NCBI RefSeq assembly: GCF_016859285.1
Contig: NC_053417.1
Location: 17,374,706 to 17,438,705, forward strand
Direction: 5' to 3'
DNA from: Xiphias gladius
Taxonomy: Eukaryota > Chordata > Actinopteri > Istiophoriformes > Xiphiidae
DNA length: 64,000 nt
The first letter of the stretch is position 1, and every line of letters begins with the position of its first letter. The translations under genes were made by a program, and so were the position numbers. Below, one piece after another: positions 53,346-64,000 of the stretch. The notes under the pieces are model-generated. The model was given only the letters and a program-made list of their open reading frames with translations. It made no database searches and was not told the DNA's origin.

Positions 53346-53524
53346 AAACTGATCCGCTCTAGTGCGGTCTAGTGCCCTGCTTCAGTAATCACGAACTGCA
53401 TCTCTCAACAGGTACACTCTGCACTGCTCTTGTTTATACTAATGTGCTTGTCTGTGCTGTCTTTATTTACATACAGGATGCGAACCAAGAACTCATCGCT
53501 GGAAAAATAAGCCAAAAAGATTAA

Positions 53525-54398
53525 TACAAAGATATGAAAGCTGAAAAAAGAAGAGAAAGCAAAAAGTCTCTGATACTCATTGGTTCTATGTAATTGAAAA
53601 TGATAAAAATGAGAGTATAAGTGAGTGAATTATTAGATATTAAGGCCCTGTACTCAGGTTTACTGGAGTCCTGTTCAATGTTTTACACATATTTTTGTTT
53701 TACTTTAATCATCTTCACTAGCTTTGTGTTAGACTACCTTCTCCATCTGCATTTGCATCTGTATATGTCACACTTTAAACTGATTCACTCTTTTATACCA
53801 TGTTTGTACCAAAAGCACGCCCTTATGTAAATCGGATGTGAAAAATCAATCATCGTTACTTAAAATGTCATTGTCTGACACTGAAAATGTACACAGCATG
53901 TGCCAGGGCTTTGTTTTATACAGCTTTCAGTGCCATTTATGCTTCTTTATCTTTGCATATCTGCAGAGTTTTCAAAAGGAGGTAAATCAATTCTGCAAAC
54001 AGAAGTACAACTGTGTATTCCTTATGATTGTGGCAAGCTGCAAAGCACTACCACCATGTATGGAGTCTGTCATTTAAGGTGAACATTTAATTTGCGGTTT
54101 GGGGATTTAAAATATTTAGTAGCAATTGATTAAATGTTGATTATGTGAGATAACATGGAAATCTGATTAGGTATTATTTTGACTTTGAATGGTTTTTGAT
54201 CACAGGTTGTTTTGGTGGTTGTGGTTATTTTACTGTATCTTTCCTCTCAACATTTATTGTTACTTAGTCACTGTTCATGGTTTATTTGTTTCTGAATCTC
54301 TTATTGGTGTCATCTTTTATATTATCTTATTTCATTTTTAATGTTCATACCTTTTAAAATTTGGCTCAAATCAATATGAAATAAGAATGTAATAATTT
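53525..54398. other. 3' flank of copy A inside the duplicated unit
   Basis: A/T-rich, no exon recognised. Its last ~300 bases (54096-54398) recur at 55971-56273 as the end of copy B, which fixes the right boundary of the duplicated unit. Confidence 0.7.
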
Positions 54399-56273
54399 GT
54401 ACCTAATTATACATCACACTACATATATAGATGAAGAATAAACAATAACAATTGTCAAATAAACAGGGGAGTGTGTAAGATGCTTGGGTCAGTGAATGAA
54501 CCTTCACAACCAAATAATAAGGACTGTGCATGTTTACTCTCTATTGTTGAGTCAATTGTCAGTGTACAGCGGAAGAGAGATGGGAAGCAGAAAAAAATTA
54601 AAATGAGATAAACTGCAGTATGAAATGAAGAAAGACTAGTTCACTGAACTCTCAAGATAAATTTAGTTGTTTTACGAGTGATCTATTAGATAATAACTGG
54701 ACTGGGTGTGTCTAACTTTTTTTGTTCTATTGTCTTCTGCCAGGTGTTTAATGATTCCATCCACGGGCATGTGGAGTTACACCCAGTTCTCGTCAAAATC
54801 ATAGACACACTTCAGTTCCAGAGACTTCTGGAATGTTTTCAAATAAACACAGCTATGGGTTTAATGGTAATACCAATTCATATTAAAAGGGAAGATCGAT
54901 TTGCTGTAAAACACCTTATAAAACAATCAAATCAAAGTAAATGCATTGCATGCTTTAGTAGACGTTGTGAAATAAATTGTGTGTGTGTGTGTGCGTGATA
55001 TATATGTTCATACAGGGTGGCTGTACTTAGCAGGAGAGCTTGCACAAGCTCTGAAAACAAGGCGGCCCGAACTCGACATCACTGACAGAGACATCCTTTG
55101 TGTGCAAATTGCAGGTCTTTGCCACGACCTGGGTAACTATCCACAAACTGTCAAATAAAAGCTGGTGATGATTAAATGGCCAGGGATGAAACAGGCTTTA
55201 ACAATCAAAGGCTGGTCTCTAATGAAGGCAGAAAATAAAAACTTGTGCACCGGTTCACATGATAATGCACAATATACAAGTCTCTTCTTAACAAAACTAC
55301 TGTTCTCCTTTATGTGTTGAGCTATTGCCAATTAAAACTCAACAAGAAGGGTGAAAGAAGCCTTTAATGTCAAATATTTAATATATTTTAAATAAAACAT
55401 GTCTGATGAGATATAATCAAAAATGGCTCACTTTACAGGTCACACAGAGTCATGATTGGGTTATTTTATACTTATTTCTCCATATTTAGGACATGGACCC
55501 TTTTCCCATCTGTTTGATGGAATGTTCATCCCCAAAGCACATCCAGATAAAAATTGGAAGGTAAGAAACAATGAAACTATTACCAAAGGCATGAACAAGT
55601 CAGCGATTAGTTTTTAAGGTGGCAGCAAAAAGAGTAATGTAATTTAGTGCACTTCAGCCAGAAACACTGTTGCTTGGTTTTATGGCAGAGGCATGCAAAA
55701 CTCCTAATGGAAAAGAAATCCTCCAAAAAGAGTTTGGTGTGTTATGTGATGTTGTCTTCGTCCTTCACACACACCAACCAACATACTGTGGGTCGCTCTC
55801 AATGTACAGTATGGGGAGACTGACAGAGGTGAAGAGGTAAGATATCTGGTTTAGGGGCAGCAGGGAGAAGCAGGCCATATGCACTACAAGGCACACGGTC
55901 ATTATGCAAGTTATGCCCACAGACCTGTCACCTGGCGCACATGAGAGACAAGACAAGCATCCCATTTTGGGGTTTGGGGATTTAAAATATTTAGTAGCAA
56001 TTGATTAAATGTTGATTATGTGAGATAACATGGAAATCTGATTAGGTATTATTTTGACTTTGAATGGTTTTTGATCACAGGTTGTTTTGGTGGTTGTGGT
56101 TATTTTACTGTATCTTTCCTCTCAACATTTATTGTTACTTAGTCACTGTTCATGGTTTATTTGTTTTTGAATCTCTTATTGGTGTCATCTTTTATATTAT
56201 CTTATTTCATTTTTAATGTCTATACCTTTTAAAATTTGGCTCAAATCAATATGAAATAAGAATGTAATAATTT
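54399..56273 (+). pseudogene. Tandem partial duplicate of copy A, copy B
   Basis: Near-identical direct copy of the unit 49409-54398, offset 4990 bases. It lacks the parts matching 50395-51035 and 51618-54095. Aligned blocks: 49409-50394 to 54399-55380; 51036-51617 to 55387-55966; 54096-54398 to 55971-56273. It keeps samhd1-like exon 4 (from 54744, truncated as in copy A), exon 5 (55016-55132, 117 nt with the same extra base) and exon 6 (55490-55560). The SAM exons and everything after exon 6 are absent. A 4-base gain in the GT run near 54990 also closes the frame that stays open in copy A. It has no start or end of its own and is almost surely non-functional. Confidence 0.88.
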
Positions 56274-56589
56274 GTAATAAATCATTTATTACTGTTATGA
56301 TTACATTATATATCACGGTTTTGCACTGTAGTCAAGCTATACAGGTCAACTTGCTTGCTGCTTTCTTTGATGTAAACATCATAGAAGATGCAATGTGGCT
56401 TAAGAAAAAGGTGTGGTCATCGTGCGAAAATGTATTGTGATGGGACTTTAAATGGAAATCGCTTTGTCATTATGGGGTACTGAGTGTAGATTGATGTGGG
56501 AAAAAAAATCAATTTAAACTAGGCTTCAACATAACAAAATGTGGGAAAAGTGGGAAAAGTTTTGTGCCAGGTATATTATCTAAGAAAGA

Positions 56590-57580
56590 AGTTCAGATGA
56601 GGGGCTCTCAAAACAGCTTCAGTTCTGGTCTCCGCAAGACGTTTCAAAAATTCCTTTGAGATTCTGGTCCATGTATACATGACTGCATCACATCATTTCT
56701 ATGGATTTGTCAGCTGCACATTCATGCCGCCAGTCTCCCGTCTCCCGTTCTACCACATCCCAGAGGTGTTCCATTGGATTTAGAGCTGGTGAATGGGGAG
56801 AACACTGAAGTAAGCTGAACTCATTGACGTGTTCATGGAAACCAGTAAGATGGCTTTCTTCGCAATATGGTGCATTATCCTGCTGGAAACAACCATTAGA
56901 AGATGGTAAACGTTGGCCATTAAAGGATGCATACTGTCAGCAACAACACTCAGGTTGGCTGTGGCATTCACACAATGATTTATTGGTGATAAGGGGCCCA
57001 AAGTGTGCCAAGAAAAAATTCACCACACCGTTACACCACCTCCACCAGTCTGGACTGTTGACAGAAGGCAGGTTGGGTCCACGGATTCATGCTGTTGACT
57101 CCAAATTCTGACCCTACCATCTGTGTGCCTTAACAGATATCCAGATTCATCAGACCAGGCTACATTTTTCTTGTCTTCAACTGTCCAGTTTTGGTGAGCC
57201 TGTGCCCACTGCAGCCTCAGATTTCTCTTGGCTGACAGGAGTGGAACCTGACGTGGTCTTCTGCTGTTGTAGCCTCAAGGTTTCGAGGTGTTACGCATTC
57301 TGAGATACTTTTCTGCTCACCACAGTTTTAAAGGGTGGTTATCTTAGTTACTGTAGCCTTTCTGTAAGCTCCAACCAGTCTGGCCATTCTCCTCTGACCT
57401 ACCTCATCAAAAAGGTGTCTCCATCCACAGAACTGCTGCTCACTGGACCGTTCTGAGAAAACTCGATTTGTGTTATGCGTGACAAAAATAGTGTGTGTTA
57501 TGAATGACAAAAATGGTTTGTCTCCAGATGTGGTAACTGCACTGATGCTGGAGACTTCAGGTGAAATTTTAATCAATTAT
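56590..57580 (-). pseudogene. Decayed Tc1/mariner transposase
   Basis: Read on the minus strand it gives ordered fragments of a Tc1-like DDE transposase. The first is SSEQQFCG and GQRRMARLVGAYRKATVTKI near 57490-57330. WSDES with LLRHTDGRVRIW follows near 57155-57090. LGPLSPINHCVNATANLSVV lies near 57000-56940, then QQDNAPYC near 56875, and PALNPMEHLWDVVERE near 56800-56755. The catalytic Asp of WSDES and of QDNAP are visible. Frames shift several times and the N-terminal DNA-binding part is missing. No terminal inverted repeats were found. It fills much of the gap between copy B and intact samhd1. Confidence 0.85.
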
Positions 57581-58856
57581 GCCATCTCATGAAAAGTAAA
57601 ATTACTGTGGGATTACATGGGTAACCACTCCAGATGCATGCGTTTACCTGCTGAATCAGTTATTTACAAGCATGACAATTGATGTATTAAAAGGGCAAGG
57701 GGGCCCCACTGAGACTGCATATGTACATGGTCTAGGACTGAGTGAAAAAAAGACCTTGATAATCATCACAAAATAAAAAAATCCCACAATAACTATTATA
57801 CAATGATTGACGATAAATTTATCTTTTCTGCATTTGGGTCAACCATCAACCGAGCCTTACGTAGCGGACACGTACAGGGCCAAAGCAAGGGAAGAAAAAC
57901 ACAGGCTTTGTTGGAAACATAAAAATGAGCAACCCTGAGGAACCTTTTCTGCCATTTTAAAAGGTACCATCCCACCAAGAATAACTTCCAGTGGAAAGGT
58001 GCCCAGTGGAGTTTTCTTGTACACAAACAAATTACTTAGTGTTATTCAAGTACATTCAGTGTTAATCACCAAAACACACTGGGTATCCCTGAGGTCAAAC
58101 TAACCTGTAGAAAGCGTGTCCTCCGTCATCAATAGGATTACGCGTCTAAAACGTTTGCACAGAGCTGTATGTTCAGTGTCAGTGCTGTTGTCTGCCGCCT
58201 TAGTGATGGGTGCGTCAGTGGAGGCCACAGGTCTGGGTGGCGGCTAACCCACCGTCTGATTTAGCGGGGCTGCAGGTCTCAAGTGCTGGTCTCTCCCTGA
58301 CCACGAATGTTTTCAAATCCCCTAACCATATTTTAATTGCAACACGCTTTGAAAAACGCCGCCATTGCCTGTCCCACGTCTTCGTCACTGAACGTCATCC
58401 GGGGTGTCGGTGTCAACGCTGCTGCTTCCTTCGCAGAATCATTTCAGAATAATGTATATTATTGTATTATGTTTTTTATTCTTAAGTTTGTGAGTAAGAG
58501 TAAAAGAGAATGATTTTTAGTTTCATCTTTCACTTGAATGAAATTGTACCTTTACCAGGTTGACAGACAAGAGTCCTGGTTTTATTCTGGTAGCTGCCAC
58601 CAAGCTTTGAACAAGGTTTCAATGGACTTTTATTTTGAAAACAGTGACAGGAATCGCTGTTTGTGTCTCGGTTTGGCTTGACGCAACCGGTAGAGAATAA
58701 AAAACCCGGGTGTTTTTCACCGCCCGGGCAGTGCTTGTCTGTGCAGGGCTACCCGGTCAGCTGTAGCGGTCGGCGTGGCGAAACATTATCGGCGTTATTA
58801 TTGCCCGTCGCTCCTCTTCTGGCTAACCCGAGCAACCGCCTCTCTGCGAGATCAAC
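57581..58856. promoter_or_regulatory. 5' flank and probable promoter of samhd1
   Basis: The left part is A/T-rich and featureless. From about 58650 the sequence becomes rich in G+C and CpG (CCCGGG, GGTCGGCG, CCCGTCGC) up to the ATG at 58857, as expected of a CpG-type promoter with the transcription start in this stretch. No clear TATA box at a fixed distance was identified. Exact start site unknown. Confidence 0.5.
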
Positions 58857-60297
58857 ATGGAGAATCGAAAACGACCGTTGGAGGCAGTATCGAGCGTGAA
58901 CAACAGCTTTAAAACGCCGGAGAAGAGAATGTCAGCGGTCCGGCAGCAGGATTCGGACTACGCGCGATGGGGTGTGGAAGAAACGTGTCAGTACCTGCGT
59001 AGAGAAGGTCTTGAAAAATGGGAAAATAAATTCAGAGGTTGGTTTTCTGGCTTGATAGACGTTTTTGCCTCTCATTTTTGGTCTAAACACAGTAAGACGG
59101 TTGAGAGCTGCATACCGTTAACGCTAACCAGAGGTGCCTATTTCTGTGTTGTGACAATATACTGTATAGGTTGAGACATGAGCTAACATCAAAACTGTTA
59201 TGTTTGCTCTAATGTCCAGCACAAAAAATAACGGGTGTCGGGCTGAGATATCTCAAGGATTCTGATCTGGAGAAGATTGGCATAGAGTAAGTGTGTCCTT
59301 TATGTTAAACTGAGTTTTGGGATTTCTAAAAATTGTCCTGTGAGTAGGAAGACATTTGACCAAATCCAGTTCCCCCCGAAGCTGTAGCCCTAACAACAAT
59401 GTCAAACAATGGCAAGACCACATGACCCTCTTAAGTGGTTTACTTTGATTTTGCACACCTCACTTTTCTGCCTCTTCAGCTCTTTGCCTCCTCTGATTCT
59501 CCCTTTTTCTATTTGACCCTGTCTAGGTACCTCGGTGACCGTTTGCAGATCCTACACAGCCTCAGTAAGCTTTGGCAGATAGAAGCTGATCCAAGCAAGG
59601 TAACAGCTGCATCACAATGCTGCACTTTCAAGGCTATAGAGATAGGAGAGACATAACAGAACAAAGACCTTGAGCTTTAGGATAAACAGCAAGGAGGTGG
59701 GAATCACAGATCATTTAATTCTCCGTTCTTGCTGGTTGACGTAAAATGCATCACTACCGGGAATGTCTCCACAGATGTCAGATGTAAGACTTTGGTATAT
59801 TGCGAAATAGAGAGAGATTTACCTGGCGGTGATCGGCTTCATCAGCGTTGTGTGAACTGTTTTGGCAAGGGCTTGAAAGTAACAGGCGTTCATTTATATG
59901 TAAAAGTTCCGCTCTCCAGCTTCAACGGGGCTTTTACACGTGCCTTATTAGGGTGGAAGCTCTATGCACTTTTTACCAGTTTAATCTCAAGCAGTGGCCT
60001 CACGGCTGTCCATGAGTCAATGCTGTAGACCAGGGCTGAGGCGTTTATTTCAGGGCTCAGAGACACTGGAATGATCTGCATGAGGTGCTCTGCTCGTCCT
60101 CTTTTAATCACTTTTAACATCATGCTTTTATTATATAGCTTTCCCTACTTTTAGTTCATTTTAGTCCCTCATGTTTTATCAAGTTTTTTTACCTACTCTT
60201 TTCTAACTGTTCTGTCTTGTTTTTCTCTGCGTTTTATTTTTATGCTGCCAAGACCTTTTGTAACTTAAGTTTTTTTTATTATTATTATATTATTATT

Positions 60298-60346
<49 letters not shown>

Positions 60347-63153
60347 TATGTTTCCATCCGGGTTTTGTGCTTGAAAAATGGTTTCAAACCGATCTTTGCC
60401 ATGCAAAGATTAACTGTGACTGTGCATATTGGCACACACTTTGCTATGATTATGAAGTAAGTCTCTTTTGTGTTTTCATAGCTGTTCATTCTCCTGTCTT
60501 CTGCCAGGTGTTTAATGATCCCATCCACGGACATATGGAGTTACACCCACTTCTCGTCAAAATCATAGACACACCTCAGTTCCAGCGACTACGAAACATC
60601 AAGCAGCTTGGGGGGACCTACTTTGTTTTTCCTGGAGCATCCCACAACCGCTTTGAACACTGCATTGGGTATGTGTTCAGTTAGATACTGTATGCGGGTT
60701 ATCATGAGGTATCATGAACCAACATTGCTTTGCTGTTAAATACGTATATAAAGCAGTAAAACCATAGTATAATGTTGAGGGCACAGTAAAACTGGTTACG
60801 GCAGAAACAAAGTCACCAAAGTAACTCGGAGAGAAAAAAAGATAGCTGGCAATGTGATAATGAGAAATGTGGCAGTATTTTCTACAAGGACTGGTGTGGC
60901 AGAAGATGAAGTGGATGAATGTAGGTGAAAAGCTGCGATATTTCAATCCACCATGTTAGTACTTGCAGGATGGTCGATCGGCAGATGTGGAATGACTGCA
61001 GGATAAAAAAAGTTCTTTCCTCTTCCTTCTTTCATTTCATTTCTTTCATTCTGTTTAATTGATGTTCACTTTGAGTGCAATCTTCCAATCCCCAAAGAAA
61101 TGATTATATTGTGTATAGTATAGTAAAAATTTTAATTTTTTAAAATCTTTCCCAAATTTCAGTAGTTCCTTTTTTTTAATTAAATCATTGCAAGGGTTCC
61201 AAAGAGTGTATGAAAGACATGGATATAGTATTTTCCAAATTGTAATTGTTCTCCATGTATAATTATTTATTTTTCATGTTTTGTGGTATTTTCATTGTAT
61301 TTTTTGTATGAAATGATTCGTTGTGTGCTGGAACAGGGTGGGTTATTTGGCAGGACAACTTGTAAAAGCTCTGAATGAGAGGCAGCCAGAACTCTTCATC
61401 TCTCGCCGAGACATCCTTTGTGTGCAGATCGCTGGGCTCTGCCATGACTTGGGTGAGTGGTATGCGGATCCTTACATGTTTCAGGTTTCAACGTTTTAAG
61501 TTACTGGATGTGGGCATGAGTAAGAACGGAAGTAGAAGTATGTTTATTATCTTCTATTTTCCAGCTGGGAATAGAACACAAGTAGCTTAGTGTAAAGTTC
61601 ACACATGACAAAATCAACTTTTTTTTTTTTTTTTTTTCCTCATGTATTCCTTCCCGTCAGGACATGGGCCATTTTCCCATATGTTTGATGGGTTGTTCAT
61701 CCCCCAAGCACGTCCAGGAATTACCTGGAAGGTAAGAAACTGATTTATACTTCTCTTGTTCTTTGCCATATGCTGTAAGTGTCAAAAAAAAACCAACAGT
61801 TAAGAGAGACAGACAAGGTCACATATAGTGGATTATCAGTTCAACATATTGCCCTGTTAAGACAAAACATTAGTTAAAAACCACAGAGAGAGGCAGTGTA
61901 CTACAGTGCTGTGTAATCAGTGAGCCGAAATAAAATTACTTTGATGTATTAGACCCTGTATTAACATTAGTTCATTTCCTCTGAGTTATTAGTTGCAGAG
62001 GTAAATTATCTAAATCCAGTTTTTGTCAGTGGCAAAATGCTTCTGGCTGACATGTTCTATTTTGCTGAGGCTTCAAACCTCTATTGATGATTCTTCAGAA
62101 AACCAAAAATTTGCAAATAAGTGCCCCTTGATCCAGAAGTACCACATCCTAGCCCAGACGTGCATATCAACTGAGTTGCAGTACCACAAAGAATAATTGT
62201 TTTTAAAAGGACATCTCAGTTCAGTTTGTTTGCCCACATATATCAGTGCTAACTATTTAACTTCCTCAATCCAGTGTTCTTAAATTAAGACACTGACTGC
62301 TTTACCAATACATTTTCAAAAAGACGGACATATTGTATTAGGTGTATGGGGGGAAAAAATGGGAACAACCTTCTACAACTAGTGTCTGGAAAAAGTAGAC
62401 AGCCTTTGGGCTGGCTATTTTTGAAACGTAAATGAGAAAAACCTTGAACTGTCTTACAGTCTTGCAGTCAGTCCAGAAGATGTTAACCTGTTAGTTTGCT
62501 GAGAAAATCTACTTATCAGACACTAATCCTCACACCACATATCAGTTAAACTCTCAAATAGGTGATGTAATCTTTAAAATACTTGCCCTCTGAACTCCCT
62601 CCTCAACACTAATGATAAAGACACAGTTTGTCCTCCTTTCCTGCTCGAACAGATTGTGTAAAGTAACAACAATAAACAGGAACTAACTCCTGTAGAGAGC
62701 AGTTAATGTCACTTGACAGTACACATAATAATTGAGGTCTAAGATAGTGGCTGCAGTGTTCAAAATGATAAGCATGACTAATAGGAACTATTAAGCACGC
62801 GATCATTATGGAAGTTGTGACCACAGACCTGCCGTCCGGCAAATGTGACTGATAAGACGTCCGTTCACGTTGGTATCCTGCCATGTTTTAGCTGAGATAA
62901 GATCTTTCTGTTTGATTAATGAGTCATTTTGTTTTCTTTTTCAAATTGTGTCTGCATATTTCCATGTTAATACATGAGTATCTGTATGTTGCAGCATGAG
63001 CATGCTTCTTTAGCCATGTTTGACTACCTGGTTAATGACAATGGCTTGAAGCCAGTGATGGAGCAGCATGGCCTGGTGCTGCCTGAGGACCTGGAATTTA
63101 TTAAGGAGCAGATTGCCGGACCACTGGACACTAAAGCAACCCAAGCCAAGAAG
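58857..63153 (+). CDS. samhd1: SAMHD1 dNTP triphosphohydrolase, 5' part (7 exons; gene continues beyond window)
   Basis: Nuclear dNTP triphosphohydrolase that lowers dNTP pools and restricts retrovirus replication in vertebrates. Exons: 58857-59037, 59220-59286, 59527-59599, 60508-60668, 61337-61452, 61661-61731, 62995-63153. Phases agree and give 276 residues before the edge (human is 626 in total). The N-terminus is basic with a KRPLE stretch. The SAM domain spans about 35-105. The HD domain begins with [12 protein letters not shown] at residue 158 matches human H167, and HD in CHDLG is 197-198 (human 206-207). D128, Q133 and R136 match the allosteric GTP-site residues D137, Q142 and R145, and K107 matches K116. 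No stop, frameshift or bad splice site is seen, so this is the functional member of the cluster. The exon carrying human D311 should lie to the right of position 64000. Confidence 0.93.
60284..60347. repeat. (ATT)n-(AAT)n palindromic microsatellite in samhd1 intron 3
   Basis: An ATT run flips to an AAT run near 60300, so the two halves can pair as a hairpin. About 15 AAT units are uninterrupted. Asn/Ile-run frames here are artefacts. Confidence 0.9.
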
Positions 63154-64000
63154 GTAACTGCTAGTTCTGCCTGTGTGAAATCAGTCAGTAACATCATTTA
63201 GGGTGTTTCAACTGCAGGACCTTTCTCAGGGGACCAAGGAACTCGGGAACTTAACCTGCATTTTGACCAGAGAAACCATGGACTAAATTGAGCTCCTGTA
63301 TGATAGTTCCAGGGGGCAAAAAAGCCCCTGATGCAGGGGTAGTATTTAACAAGGGTTCAGGAATTTTAGAGATGGGGCTTGTAGGGCTTACCATCACCGA
63401 GTTGACAAAAAACACCACAGACACCGCACCTGCTTAAACTTATTTACTGAATCATTGACAAAATAAGGAAGTCCTCTAGAATCAATATTAGAAGGAGGGT
63501 CAGACATGTCTTGTAAAACCAACAATGGCCTCTGTTGTCAGCCTCCCGACTCTTTGTTTTTGTTTTTGTTTTGAAAGTGAAAGGAGTGCAAATCTTCAGT
63601 CTCCTTTCCTTCTCTGCCTGTCTCCTTTTCATTCATTCATTACATCTAACTCGAACATCAAAATCAGGCAACAGTAAATACAAAGAACAAAACATGATAG
63701 TGTGGTTTCTTTTAGTTACTCGATTAGTTCCTGGCATTAATTCCTCTGGTTCCATAGTTTCTGGAATTTTTTGGTCATAAAGCTACAAAACCAGTGCTTG
63801 ATTTGTATATAAAGTAACTTATTATACAATCCATAAAATATTTATCCCAGCTTTCTTTGCACTCTCACACACTCTTGTACTACTGACTCCCTGTATATAC
63901 AGGTTGCAGTAATGATATGACCTTTTATATAGACTAATCTGTCATCTGATTTACAGTGAAAGCTCTGATGTTTGGGTTGTTAACAGTCAATAGATGATGG
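63154..64000 (+). other. Start of samhd1 intron 7
   Basis: Opens with GTAACT after the exon ending in AAGAAG. No match to the next expected exon (the one with the DVDK.DYFAR motif) is seen before the edge. No other feature found. Confidence 0.7.

Larger units (their letters stand above)
48712..53524 (+). pseudogene. Degenerate samhd1 paralogue, copy A
   Basis: Resembles the intact samhd1 at 58857 exon by exon but is broken. SAM-domain exons are at 48712-48814 and 49027-49093; the first has lost 5 codons in frame. The exon 3 remnant (about 49335-49400) has CA where the acceptor AG should be. Exon 4 (from 49754) matches only to QFQRL, so the region with the first metal-binding His (human H167) is gone, as is human R145. 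Exon 5 (50022-50138) is 117 nt instead of 116, a frameshift. Exon 6 is 51141-51211. Exon 7 (from 51748) has its donor changed from GTAACT to GACATA. Exon 8 (52010-52110) has [11 protein letters not shown]. All middle exons are missing; a late exon lies at 52777-52875, then a possible end at 53477-53524. Joining 52110 to 52777 hits TAA within five codons. CHDLG (the HD pair) survives. A short transcript is possible, but a working triphosphohydrolase is not. Confidence 0.85.

Noticed and set aside
58210-58899. Open frames at 58210-58452 and 58663-58899 as separate genes
   Set aside because: They lie in the CpG-rich 5' flank of samhd1, have no homology, and the second overlaps the samhd1 start in another frame.

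Overview
The window is vertebrate nuclear DNA, and almost certainly from a teleost fish. Genes are split by GT/AG introns, long (CA)n/(GT)n and (TA)n microsatellites are frequent, and several interspersed repeats look like common fish families. The encoded proteins are clear relatives of vertebrate SLC26A6, KBTBD12, NUAK1 and SAMHD1. There are no bacterial operons, CRISPR arrays, rRNA genes or convincing tRNA genes. Gene models were built by hand from splice sites, exon phase and remembered vertebrate proteins; no alignment program was run.

Layout from left to right. (1) Positions 1-1200 are non-coding and hold a perfect RFX X-box palindrome at 884-897. (2) Positions 1201-11552, minus strand: a complete SLC26A6-type anion exchanger with 18 coding exons and about 784 residues. 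(3) Positions 11553-20693: a gene-poor spacer with a duplicated ~0.4 kb block, TA-rich microsatellites and old repeats. (4) Positions 20694-25185, plus strand: kbtbd12, a complete BTB-BACK-Kelch protein with 9 coding exons and about 615 residues. (5) Positions 25186-27624: spacer and a probable CpG-rich 5' region, with a short ORF ending in a CTG-encoded leucine run. (6) Positions 27625-40804, plus strand: a NUAK1-like LKB1-dependent kinase with 7 coding exons and about 697 residues. (7) Positions 40805-48711: spacer. (8) Positions 48712-56273: a degenerate samhd1 paralogue (copy A), followed by a head-to-tail duplication of its middle part (copy B) that has lost internal segments. (9) About 56590-57580, minus strand: a decayed Tc1/mariner transposase. 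(10) From 58857, plus strand: an intact samhd1 whose first seven coding exons lie in the window and which runs off the right edge.

The genes do not form an obvious pathway: ion exchange, ubiquitin-ligase adaptor, AMPK-related kinase and dNTP triphosphohydrolase. The most notable structure is the samhd1 cluster. One intact gene sits beside two broken relatives, both of which lack the segment carrying the first metal-binding histidine. Copies A and B are almost identical where they align, so that second duplication must be recent. The other items worth a second look are the X-box, the CTG-repeat ORF upstream of the kinase, a perfect intronic hairpin, and a TIR-bearing repeat family found in at least four places.
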